Assembly: GCA_002839445.1 (NCBI GenBank)
Contig: PGYB01000001.1
Coordinates: forward strand, 1 to 64,000
DNA length: 64,000 nucleotides
DNA from: Candidatus Riflebacteria bacterium HGW-Riflebacteria-1
Lineage (GTDB): Bacteria; Muiribacteriota; Ozemobacteria; Ozemobacterales; Ozemobacteraceae
Reading direction: 5' to 3'
The notes under the pieces are model-generated. The model ran no database searches. It saw nothing but the letters and a program-made list of their open reading frames with translations, and was not told the DNA's origin. Shown here one piece after another: positions 26,901 to 34,760 of the stretch (within the stretch, counting starts at the first letter, position 1; each line of letters begins with the position of its first letter). Made by a program: the position numbers and the translations under genes.

Positions 26901-27343
26901 TCCTGATCATGTTTACTATTCCACTGTCGTACATAGGTGTTGTCGCAGGGTTGCGAATCATGGGTTTCGACTTCAGTATTACTGCGATGATCGGCATAAT
27001 CATGCTGGCCGGCATTGCCGTCAACAATGGCATTATTCTGATCGAATACATTCTGCAGCGCCGCCGCGAGAACAATGACAGTGATATTGATGCGGCAATC
27101 GCTGCTGGAACTTTGCGCTTCAGACCGATTCTGATGACCATGTGCACAACACTGCTGGGCATGCTGCCTCTGGCATTGGGTATCGGAGCCGGCGCAGACT
27201 TTTACCAGCCGTTGGCAATATCTGTTTCTGGTGGGCTGCTGGTCTCAACGCTGATTACGCTGACATTTGTTCCTACAATATTCATCATGGCCGAAAACAC
27301 ACTCAGATTCATCAAGTCTTTCATGGCCGGTTTCACCAGTTAA
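23990..27343 (+). CDS. RND-family efflux permease with an extra membrane insertion
   Basis: Inner-membrane proton-driven pump of the AcrB/HAE type, 1117 residues. The family blocks are clear: FPNIDIPIAFVLAPYAGVDP, DLDLAAVDLRAKVDQA, TM4 region GGLALGIGMMVDNAIVVMENIYR with the proton-relay Asp, and the C-terminal GIIMLAGIAVNNGIILIEYI and RFRPILMTMCTTLLGMLPL. It is longer than the usual about 1030 residues because about 90 extra residues with at least one or two additional hydrophobic helices (about 515-610; nucleotides 25530-25820) sit between TM6 and TM7. Followed by a strong terminator, so it ends the operon. Substrate unknown. Confidence 0.93.
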   Translation: MSLPRTSISRPISVTMLMLGMALIGIGAFFTLNVALFPNIDIPIAFVLAPYAGVDPAEIETIVTKKIEDEINSVEDIDKIESYSSEGISQTVINFKFGTDLDLAAVDLRAKVDQAKRNLPRDMEQVTVSKVDINSFPVLNIALGGNFDLVELRRIADREIKPAFQQISGVSNVEVKGGLQREIRIKIIPERLLAYELTIDDVITAVSKDNQNTPLGNINEGSFKYLLRSEGQVKNPQQLGHIIIKEINRRPIYLSEISTIEDLYKDIETTSRINGQPSVTLEIKKSADANPVLISDASQALIPKLIEKYKGRLTITVGNDQTAFIRDTIQMVKDNALMGGLFAITVLFMFLQNYRSTIIIGTSIPLAIVSTFGLLSLKEDISLNLMTLGGLALGIGMMVDNAIVVMENIYRFFADNPDGDKKELAAKASEEVFMPVIASTATTVAVFLPIGFVPAVVGEIFFNMSLAIVFSLLASLLVAITFLPMLCSRFLVLDGMFIETIIMRMYKALLRWFQKHPIKSLCGAMGLFLVPAIGFYTGLNNPIIQKIIEKTPLAGRSFNPAVDSLLAATAFILILALLPIVVAAFFKAFNFVTSKILFPIVDIVIMKLLRGLYVKVLKALLHHWYFRLGYSLLVLALFVFSLTMQPAMTFFPAMDRGELSVDFETPEGTSVEKTDEITKQIESIFLKIPEVSKVITNSAVGKGTLAIKLTPKIERTKTTNDVVREAREQVETIPGIRTINYKEPSMGKPSRGKSIQIEIMGDDFAVIEEICLQVYDRIKDVEGIKDLENGIKTGRPEFRLVFDREKVRDMGLSLVKIAEMARSHIYGSLAGKYRENNDEFDIRVEAADLSKDKIARIKDLEISLEKGKFVKLSQIAEFKPASGYSTIERKNNARRLIVQADPDRRAIGAITSEISEKIKDIKLPPGYTINFGGENEEMLKAFTYLAIALVASVLLVYMIMASQFESLLYPFLIMFTIPLSYIGVVAGLRIMGFDFSITAMIGIIMLAGIAVNNGIILIEYILQRRRENNDSDIDAAIAAGTLRFRPILMTMCTTLLGMLPLALGIGAGADFYQPLAISVSGGLLVSTLITLTFVPTIFIMAENTLRFIKSFMAGFTS

Positions 27344-27369
27344 TCGACAATTGCCGCATGGTTTCTGAT

Positions 27370-27401
27370 AAAGGCGGGGTTGCTTAAACCCCGCCTTTAT
27401 T
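27370..27401 (+). terminator. Rho-independent terminator of the efflux operon
   Basis: Perfect 10-bp stem AAAGGCGGGG (27370-27379) / CCCCGCCTTT (27389-27398) followed by ATTGT, 26 bases beyond the permease stop. The A/T at the stem base make it partly bidirectional. Confidence 0.85.
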
Positions 27402-27457
27402 GTAAATTGGCTGCTCTGTAGAAATACAACATGCTTGAGCGCACGAAAAGGATTTTT

Positions 27458-28726
27458 ATGAAAACGCAGCAGAATAAGTTCGATCTCTCGGTTACCTCTG
27501 AAATCGGCAAACTTGAGGGCGTTATTCTGCACTCGCCAGGCCTGGAAATCGAGAACATGACGCCCACTAATGCCGAAAGGGCACTTTACAGCGATGTTCT
27601 CAATCTTTCGGTTGCTTCGGTAGAATATTCACAGCTTCGAACTGTGCTAGAACAGGTCTCACGGGTATTTCAGGTCAAGACTCTGCTTGAGCAGGTTCTG
27701 CAGAATTCAAAAGTAAAAACCAGTCTGGTCGAAAAAATCTGTCAAAAAGAAGAAGCCACAGAAATACGCGACAACCTTCTTGAACTTGACGGCAAAAACC
27801 TGACGCGCTGCCTGCTTGAAGGCGTGCTCATGGAGAAAGACAATCTGTCACGCTTTCTCAACAATGAGCGCTACAGCCTGCGACCGTTGCACAACTTCTT
27901 TTTTACCCGCGATATGTCGGTGGTAATCAATGACTGGGTGCTGATTTCGCGCATGGCAAACAAAATCAGAACGCGCGAAGCCATGATTATGGAAGCAATT
28001 TTCGACTATCACCCGATGTTCAACGTTAAAACGCTCAGTCTGCAATCTGCGCCCCTGCAGCTTGACCGGGCACACATTGAAGGCGGCGATGTACTGGTTG
28101 CCCGCGACAATCTGCTGATCATCGGCATTGGCTCGCGCACCACTCCCGAAGCGGTTGATATTTTAATCGAACATTTCAAACAGCTCAAAAAGCCACAAAG
28201 CATACTGATCCAGGAACTGCCGTATGAGCCTGAATCATTTATTCACCTCGATATGGTCTTTACCCTGCTCGATGTCGACAGTTGCATGATCTACGAACCG
28301 GTAATCATGCAGCCCAACCGCTACAAAACAGTTCTGATCGAGATCGACAACGGCAAAGTCAAAATCCGCGATGAACAAGACCTGCTTTCGGCACTGGCCA
28401 AGCTCGGCATGCCCCTGAAGCCGATCAATTGTGGCGGCAGCTCAGACCCCTGGATTCAGGAGCGCGAGCAGTGGCACAGTGGCGCTAACTTCTTCGCACT
28501 TTCTCCAGGCAAAATAATTGGCTACCGCCGCAACATCAACACTATCGAAGAGCTTGACCGCAATGGCTATGCAATCATTGACGCTGAAGAGGTTGTCGAG
28601 AATAAGGTTGACCTCAGCCGTTATGGCAAGTGTGTAATATCAATAGATGGCTCAGAACTGGCCAGGGGCGGTGGTGGTTGCCGATGCATGACCATGCCCA
28701 TTAAGCGACAGCCGCTCAATCAGTAA
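27458..28726 (+). CDS. arcA: Arginine deiminase
   Basis: Hydrolyses L-arginine to citrulline and ammonia, 422 residues. The guanidino-modifying fold and catalytic residues are intact: FTRDMSVVINDW, HIEGGDVLVA (Asp and His pair), FIHLDMVFTLLD (catalytic His), and the nucleophile Cys in ARGGGGCRCMTMPIKR. The frame opens at 27431, but AAAGGA lies 5-6 bases before ATG 27458, which matches the family start. It is not followed by ornithine carbamoyltransferase or carbamate kinase genes, so the rest of the pathway, if present, is elsewhere; it may act in acid resistance or arginine catabolism. Confidence 0.93.
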   Translation: MKTQQNKFDLSVTSEIGKLEGVILHSPGLEIENMTPTNAERALYSDVLNLSVASVEYSQLRTVLEQVSRVFQVKTLLEQVLQNSKVKTSLVEKICQKEEATEIRDNLLELDGKNLTRCLLEGVLMEKDNLSRFLNNERYSLRPLHNFFFTRDMSVVINDWVLISRMANKIRTREAMIMEAIFDYHPMFNVKTLSLQSAPLQLDRAHIEGGDVLVARDNLLIIGIGSRTTPEAVDILIEHFKQLKKPQSILIQELPYEPESFIHLDMVFTLLDVDSCMIYEPVIMQPNRYKTVLIEIDNGKVKIRDEQDLLSALAKLGMPLKPINCGGSSDPWIQEREQWHSGANFFALSPGKIIGYRRNINTIEELDRNGYAIIDAEEVVENKVDLSRYGKCVISIDGSELARGGGGCRCMTMPIKRQPLNQ

Positions 28727-28807
28727 AAGGAACTGGCAATCTGCATTTATCCATGCGATAATGTAAAGGCGCGCAGCAGCGCACAATTAGCATCAGGATA
28801 ATGTTTT

Positions 28808-31603
28808 ATGGCAGTGTGGCATGAGCGGAACCTGAGAGAAAAGCTTACAGTCATATTCATGCTGGTGGCCATTTTTCTGGCCATGGTTTTTGGCGCCGAA
28901 TCTCTGCTCAATGGCCGGCGCGAGGCTTTTGCCAGCGAACTGCTGAGCCGACGTCAGGTAGTCGTCGCCGAACTGGCCGCCAGAGTCGAGCCGCAGCTCT
29001 ATCTTGCCCGCTCTATTCTTCCTTTACTGCGACTTTATAGCGAGAACAGCAAGGCCGACCTCCTCGCAGTGCGACAGGCGTACCTGCAGGAGAAGGGTCT
29101 GGACCTCGCATTTTATCAGTTTGACAATCGCGGCACTCTGCTGCAGACTGCGCCTGCCGGCGCGCCGAACCAGTGGCTGATGCGCAATCTCTTTGCAGCC
29201 ATGCGCGAAACTGACCTCAAAAAAATGCCACAGCATCGGCGCAGTCTTGATAAAAAGCTCGAATTCGCTTTTGGCTATGGCAAAGACCTTAACTCTATTC
29301 TCGAAAACCCCGAGAGTCTTATCAGCACCGTATTTAGTGGCAACAACGGCATCATCACCTGGAGCAGCCGGCCGGAAGGCGGGCTGATAGTCGTCTGCCA
29401 GCAACTGCCGACAGACGCTGACATCTTTAGAACCCAGCTGCGAGATTATAAAAAGCTGGAAGGGCTGCAGCAGGTTGGCCTGCTTAACCAGAATTACAGC
29501 GACGATCAAAGCCTGGGTGCCCTTGCCAGAAAGAATCTTGGGGCTTCGGCAGTTGATGGCGGCAGCTTTGCCGGAAGGTTCTGGACCTTTGTCAGTTTAC
29601 GCTCAGCCAAAACCATTTTCGCAGCCTTTTCTGAGCATGCCAACCCGTATATCAGAATACAGCAGATGACCAGGCTGCTTTTTCTGGCTCTGGCAGCTGC
29701 CCTGACTCTGCTGATACTAATAGCCGGCCAGAGCAGCACAATAAGTCTCAAAAAACTTGTTATCAGCATGTTCTTTGCCTCTTCGCTGCTGCCACTCAGC
29801 GGAATCGCCCTCACCGCGATCGACAACCTTGATGTATATACCAGAATTCACACCAACAAGGTGCGTTCAGCCAAAGAAGAAACGCTCAGAAACGTTGTCC
29901 AGAACTTTAACCGTTATCTGGCATCCTGCTCAAACAGTCTGCTCAAAATGACAACAGATCCTGGCGCCGGCGCGCGCGACCCTAGAACCGTCGCGATGGT
30001 TAAAAATATCGAGAACGCTTTCCCGGGTGCGCGCATAGTTTTGCGCAATGCCGCCGGCGAGCCGATGTATTACAATGGCACCGAAAGATCGGCCGGCAGA
30101 GAAACCGTTTTTAAATCGGTAGCACGGCGTATTCTCGAACGCTACGCCCCCGAACGGCTCGACGAGATGAAATATAGCGGCAATCCGTTCTCAGACGCAC
30201 TGGTGCGCAAAGACGACATGGGCTTCGGCACCATGCTCAATTACCCTGATCGCCTGCAATTCATCAGCACCGGCAATTCTGATTTTCTGCTCTTTTTCAG
30301 ACTGCTGCCAGCATCGGTCGGCAGCTGTACAATGGTCATGGTTGAACTTTCTACATTCAGCACGATAAAAAGTTATCTGAAAACTCTGCAGGCAAAGCCG
30401 ATGGCAATAGATGGTGCCGCTCTTCAGATGGCTGCGTTCTACCCCGAAGGCTTTCGCTGGTCTCTGCCGCCGCTGGCCAAACAGCAACGCAATATGCTGG
30501 CACTGGCTGAAACCGCCTATGCCACCGGAAAAGCCCAATTTCAGAGGTATTATGGTAGCGAAAGCGGTTTCGCGCTCTGTCTGCCGGTCGCCGAGCTTGC
30601 CGACAACTGCCTTGTCGCGTTCTGCTCGGCAACCCCTCTTGACGACGAAATTTCCCGAATGAAAAGAAACATTGTGCTCGCAGCCTTGCTGGCTCTGGTG
30701 CTGATTGCCTCGATAGCATTCTGGCTTTCCAGCCAGCTGCTTGCTCCTCTCGCCCGGCTTGGTCATGGCATCACCGCCCTGGCTGAGCGAAACTTCGAAG
30801 TCCGACTGCCGACCCTTACCGGCAAAGACGAGTTCACCAGCCTGTTTGCGGCCTTTAATGAGATGATGGCCGAAAGCTATGACATGCAGATCGCTCACAA
30901 CGTACAAGAAGGACTGGTGCCCAGTGAGTTTCCTGAACTTGCTGACTACTCGATGTTCGGCATGCTGCAGCCGGCATCTGATCTCGGCGGCGACTGTCTC
31001 GACTGTTTTGCGCTTCCAGATGGCAAGTTGCTGTTTCTGGTCGGCGACATTACCGGCCATGGCGTCGGCTCTGCCCTGATCATGGCCTTTTCAAGAGCAA
31101 TTACCTTTCACTGGAGTCAGACAGCACAGTTGTCGCCAGTAAGCCTCACTGACCAGATAGATCATATGCTGCGCGAAAACCGCACGCAGCGAATGTTTAT
31201 GGGCATAATCTGTGGAGTGCTCGATGTAGAAACCAATAGAGTTGAACTTGTCGTCAAGGGGCACATTTATCCTCTTAAAGTCAGAGCCGACAACACAACT
31301 GAATGGGTCGGCCTGCCAGCTTTCCCGCTGGGAATTGGCAAACCCTCGCACTCACAGTCGATCAGCATCGAGATGGCGCCAGGAGACGCGCTGCTGTGTA
31401 TGACCGACGGCTTTCTTGAGGCCTACAATCGTAGAATGCGCCCGATCGGCTTTGACGGCATTGAGACCTGGGCTGTCGAAACACGCAGCGAAGATGCCAG
31501 AGTCTGGGTGGAGATGCTCGAAAAAAGGTTTCAACATTGGTGCGACAACCATCAGTCAGATGACATCTCGATTTTTATCCTGACCAGAAAGGGGGCAGAT
31601 TGA
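28808..31603 (+). CDS. Membrane SpoIIE/RsbU-type protein phosphatase with two extracytoplasmic sensor regions
   Basis: A 931-residue inner-membrane PP2C-type serine/threonine phosphatase. Layout: TM1 (about 14-33), a periplasmic region (about 34-285), two close helices (about 290-309 and 318-336), a second periplasmic region (about 337-620), TM4 (about 621-643), HAMP, then the SpoIIE domain from about residue 695. Metal-binding motifs are DLGGDCLDCF, GDITGHGVGSAL, CMTDGFLEA and the final DDISIF. Such proteins dephosphorylate anti-sigma-factor antagonists. It lies 1 base before a paralogue and is surely cotranscribed with it. Confidence 0.9.
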   Translation: MAVWHERNLREKLTVIFMLVAIFLAMVFGAESLLNGRREAFASELLSRRQVVVAELAARVEPQLYLARSILPLLRLYSENSKADLLAVRQAYLQEKGLDLAFYQFDNRGTLLQTAPAGAPNQWLMRNLFAAMRETDLKKMPQHRRSLDKKLEFAFGYGKDLNSILENPESLISTVFSGNNGIITWSSRPEGGLIVVCQQLPTDADIFRTQLRDYKKLEGLQQVGLLNQNYSDDQSLGALARKNLGASAVDGGSFAGRFWTFVSLRSAKTIFAAFSEHANPYIRIQQMTRLLFLALAAALTLLILIAGQSSTISLKKLVISMFFASSLLPLSGIALTAIDNLDVYTRIHTNKVRSAKEETLRNVVQNFNRYLASCSNSLLKMTTDPGAGARDPRTVAMVKNIENAFPGARIVLRNAAGEPMYYNGTERSAGRETVFKSVARRILERYAPERLDEMKYSGNPFSDALVRKDDMGFGTMLNYPDRLQFISTGNSDFLLFFRLLPASVGSCTMVMVELSTFSTIKSYLKTLQAKPMAIDGAALQMAAFYPEGFRWSLPPLAKQQRNMLALAETAYATGKAQFQRYYGSESGFALCLPVAELADNCLVAFCSATPLDDEISRMKRNIVLAALLALVLIASIAFWLSSQLLAPLARLGHGITALAERNFEVRLPTLTGKDEFTSLFAAFNEMMAESYDMQIAHNVQEGLVPSEFPELADYSMFGMLQPASDLGGDCLDCFALPDGKLLFLVGDITGHGVGSALIMAFSRAITFHWSQTAQLSPVSLTDQIDHMLRENRTQRMFMGIICGVLDVETNRVELVVKGHIYPLKVRADNTTEWVGLPAFPLGIGKPSHSQSISIEMAPGDALLCMTDGFLEAYNRRMRPIGFDGIETWAVETRSEDARVWVEMLEKRFQHWCDNHQSDDISIFILTRKGAD

Positions 31604-31604
31604 G

Positions 31605-34472
31605 ATGCGAGGTAGCAGCTATTTCAAATCAGTGTCTTTCGGGCGACTGACAACAATTTTCGCCGGCATCATGCTGCTGTTCGTATCTCTGACAGCCTTA
31701 CAAACCTGGCAGAAGCTGAACCTTGAATACGACCGCAAAGTTATCAGCCAGCTCGAAGCAAGCCTTGATCAGGTGATCTGGCAAACTTCAGACGAAGCTT
31801 TTGTTTTCAACCGCTTCCAGGAATTTATTGATACAGCGAAAATGCATGGAATCAACAGTCTGCAGCTGCAGGAAAAGGTGATCGAATGCCGCGACCATTA
31901 CCAGTTACCGGTCAAGCTGTTCTTTTATCAGAATGGTCTTCTGACCAGAGCGTTTTTTTCAGAAAAAACTGATTTGCCGCTCTTTACGCCGATATTACAG
32001 GGCATGCAGGCAACCGGAGAAGAATTCAAAGAGGCACAGCGCCAGTTGCATCAGATGCTTCTCAATCAGTTCGGTCCCGGGAACCGTCTTGAACTGGTGA
32101 AGCTCACAAAAAAGATCATCAAGCGCTATCGCGTAAAAGACAGCGACCAGTTCTATTACTGGAACGAGACGGAAGATGGCCTTGGCGTTTTCTTTATCGC
32201 CACCCACCCAAATACATTCCTGCAACGCTTCGCCAGTGTTTATCAGAAAAGTTTTGAGTTCGGCGCCGGCGACCCCGCGCATAACGACTGGATTCCGCCA
32301 GCAGGAGTGACTTCTGACCAGGTAGCAGCAGCCTACCTAAAAGCAGGTTTGAGCGGACAGAATCACACTGTGGCTTCAGGTCACATCTGGTATTTCATCA
32401 CTGATGAGACCGGAATGGTCTGGTGTCGGGCCTTCAGCCTCGAAACCAGCGAAAGTCAACGACCGCAATGGGCGCTGGCCATACTGATTGCAGCATTACT
32501 TCTTTGCCTTGTCAGCCTGGTCGTCTATCTGAGTTCGCTTGTCGGGATTATTCCGGGCACAGTTGTCTGCAACTGGCTCGATTCGCTATCGATCAAATAC
32601 CGTGTTCTCGGCCTGTTTTCGATGGCCTCGATTTTCCCGGTGATTTTCACAGTTTTGATCGGCGCCGCTTCACTGGCCGATCGCGCCGAAGTCATCGAAA
32701 ATGCCATTGTCAGCGAGAGCCTTGCCGCTATTGAACCTCTCGAAAAAATGATCAACATAAGAATAGCGCAGTGCGAGCAGTTGGGGCATGACCTGCGCCA
32801 GGCCCTGACAACCGAACCGGCGTCAGAAGACCTTTTCATGCGCTATCTGCAAAAAAACTCAGTCCCCAGATTACTGTCGAGAATAGAAGTGCGCGACGAA
32901 GAGTGCAATACCTTGTTTTCAACTGATGACCGCGCAGTACACGGAGTAGCTGAAGCCATGGATGTATTCAGTCGCATTGCCATGAAGCTGCATTCGCCGG
33001 CACGTATGGGACAAGCGATCAACCGCGTTTCGCCGGCTGAGATTGTCAGCGAGTCGGTATTATCAACCGATGAAATCGGCATGGCCACCATTATCAGACA
33101 ACGCGGGCGGCAATGGGTTTTTCGCATGGGCACTTTTCCGACCACCTGGTATTGGGATGCTTTTCCTGAATTAGCCAGCGGTCCGGCATTCATGTGCATA
33201 ACCTCACAGCTGCAAACAGTCTATGAGGAGCAGGTCAAGGACGAACTCGTCGACAAAGCCGGCAATAAAGATTCGATAAGCATGGCCAGTGAAATTAATT
33301 ACAATTTCACCGATTTTGCATTGATCCCGGAGCGTCCTGACGTCGATAGAGAGGCGCTACTTGCAGCTGCGCTGGCGAGTTCGAGGTCCGGGCGCGTTGT
33401 CAGTCGAGTGACAAACATAGGCGGGCGCCCTTTCTGGCTGGTTGCCAAGGCCGAGAAGAATGTCGGCACCCATGTTTTTCTGCATCTGATATCGCAACAG
33501 GAAAGACTTAACAGTCTTAATCCTCTCAAGTGGCGGCTGGCAGCTGGTGCCCTGATGGCCCTGATTGTTTCTCTGCTCGGCGCCATGCTGGTAACCCGAC
33601 TGGTTGTTTTACCAGTTCAGGATCTTGGTGAAGGTATTAGTGCCATTCGCCTGCGCAACCACAGTTATCGAACTCCAGTCAGGCGTGATGACGAATTCGG
33701 CGCGCTGGCCAACGCTTTCAACAAGGTTATAAGCGAGCTCAAAGAGCTTGAATATGGCAAAATCGTCCAGGAAAGCCTTCTGCCACGCGCTCCAATCGTT
33801 CCTGACGGCTATGACATTGCGTTCTTCACTACTTCAGCCACCGATCTGGCCGGTGATTACCACGATAACATACAACTCGACGACGGGCGCCTCGCCATAA
33901 TTCTTGGCGATGTTACCGGACACGGCATATCAGCGGCACTGGCTATGGCAATGGCCAAGGCAACGGTCAACCATACCGGCAAAGATGGCAAAAAATATCC
34001 ACAGGGACTTATGGATTCTCTCAATGCCCTGTTCAGCAAAGAACTCAAGCCAAGACACAAATTCATGACCCTGGTAACAATTGTAATAGACCCAATCAGC
34101 GGCAAGCTTGAAGTAGACAACGCCGGACAGTCTTACCCCCGGCTCTTCTCGGCCGAGAAGAAGGTCTCAGAAGACGTTGCTATTCCATCGATGCCACTAG
34201 GCGCGATGAAAAAGCGTCGCAGCAAGGTCGAAATAAGGCAGATGCAGAGCAACGACGCGGTAATACTCTATTCAGACGGTATAATCGAATGCTCTGACAA
34301 ATCTGGCGACATGTTTGGCTACGATCGTTTCAACAGCCTGTTCGATTCACTTATGAACCAGCGTTACAGTGCAGATGGCGCGCTTAAAGAGATGATGCGC
34401 CAGCTCGACGAATTCAGAGTGCCAGGCGCCTTCCCCGACGATGTAACCCTGGTTCTGGTTCGCAAACTCTAG
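31605..34472 (+). CDS. Second membrane SpoIIE/RsbU-type phosphatase, tandem paralogue
   Basis: A 955-residue protein with the same unusual layout as its upstream neighbour: TM1 (about 12-30), periplasmic region, two close helices (about 286-312 and 335-358), a second periplasmic region, TM4 (about 645-672), HAMP and a C-terminal PP2C domain. The phosphatase motifs are intact: DLAGDYHDN, GDVTGHGISAALAMA, LYSDGIIECSD and DDVTLVLV. The sensor regions have diverged from the first copy, so the pair may read different signals into one switch. GGGGG lies about 10 bases before the ATG at 31605, within the end of the upstream gene. Confidence 0.9.
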   Translation: MRGSSYFKSVSFGRLTTIFAGIMLLFVSLTALQTWQKLNLEYDRKVISQLEASLDQVIWQTSDEAFVFNRFQEFIDTAKMHGINSLQLQEKVIECRDHYQLPVKLFFYQNGLLTRAFFSEKTDLPLFTPILQGMQATGEEFKEAQRQLHQMLLNQFGPGNRLELVKLTKKIIKRYRVKDSDQFYYWNETEDGLGVFFIATHPNTFLQRFASVYQKSFEFGAGDPAHNDWIPPAGVTSDQVAAAYLKAGLSGQNHTVASGHIWYFITDETGMVWCRAFSLETSESQRPQWALAILIAALLLCLVSLVVYLSSLVGIIPGTVVCNWLDSLSIKYRVLGLFSMASIFPVIFTVLIGAASLADRAEVIENAIVSESLAAIEPLEKMINIRIAQCEQLGHDLRQALTTEPASEDLFMRYLQKNSVPRLLSRIEVRDEECNTLFSTDDRAVHGVAEAMDVFSRIAMKLHSPARMGQAINRVSPAEIVSESVLSTDEIGMATIIRQRGRQWVFRMGTFPTTWYWDAFPELASGPAFMCITSQLQTVYEEQVKDELVDKAGNKDSISMASEINYNFTDFALIPERPDVDREALLAAALASSRSGRVVSRVTNIGGRPFWLVAKAEKNVGTHVFLHLISQQERLNSLNPLKWRLAAGALMALIVSLLGAMLVTRLVVLPVQDLGEGISAIRLRNHSYRTPVRRDDEFGALANAFNKVISELKELEYGKIVQESLLPRAPIVPDGYDIAFFTTSATDLAGDYHDNIQLDDGRLAIILGDVTGHGISAALAMAMAKATVNHTGKDGKKYPQGLMDSLNALFSKELKPRHKFMTLVTIVIDPISGKLEVDNAGQSYPRLFSAEKKVSEDVAIPSMPLGAMKKRRSKVEIRQMQSNDAVILYSDGIIECSDKSGDMFGYDRFNSLFDSLMNQRYSADGALKEMMRQLDEFRVPGAFPDDVTLVLVRKL

Positions 34473-34703
34473 TCATCTGTCAAACATGAGTTCAAAAATT
34501 CTATCCAAGGTATACTGCTCATTCCGGGCTCTCGGCGGGATCCCAACGCTCCGGCGATCCGCCTCATCAGTCACGAGATGACTGGAGCCTTTGCGTAAAA
34601 TGCCCGCCTGCGCCCTTGTAACTTTACCATAGATGGCCGTATAGATATAATTACTGCCAGCAAAACCCTGCAATTCAAATGTGACGTCACGTATTCGGCG
34701 CAT
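34473..34703 (-). CDS. Doubtful small ORF
   Basis: A 76-residue open frame that ends directly next to the stop of the second phosphatase and starts at the last base of the T run of a terminator hairpin. The only Shine-Dalgarno-like GGAGG is inside that hairpin stem. The sequence (GSSHLVTDEADRRSVGIPPR in the middle) matches no family I recognise. It may be a real short gene reached by read-through, or chance. The whole 34473-34703 stretch would otherwise be unassigned. Confidence 0.25.
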   Translation of the reverse strand: MRRIRDVTFELQGFAGSNYIYTAIYGKVTRAQAGILRKGSSHLVTDEADRRSVGIPPRARNEQYTLDRIFELMFDR

Positions 34704-34730
34704 TAAAAAAACCGCCTCCGAAGAGGCGGT
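34704..34730 (-). terminator. Rho-independent terminator of the repeat-protein gene
   Basis: On the minus strand ACCGCCTC-TTCG-GAGGCGGT followed by TTTTTTT: an 8-bp stem with a UUCG tetraloop and a 7-base U tract. It lies 30 bases beyond the stop of the gene at 34761-36743. Confidence 0.9.
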
Positions 34731-34760
34731 CTTAATAAGATTACGCTTAGAGATTAGAAC

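Noticed and set aside
34563..34570. Minus-strand CTGATGAG, resembling a hammerhead ribozyme core
   Set aside because: The required GAAA after stem II and the cleavage-site stem are absent, so the match is chance.
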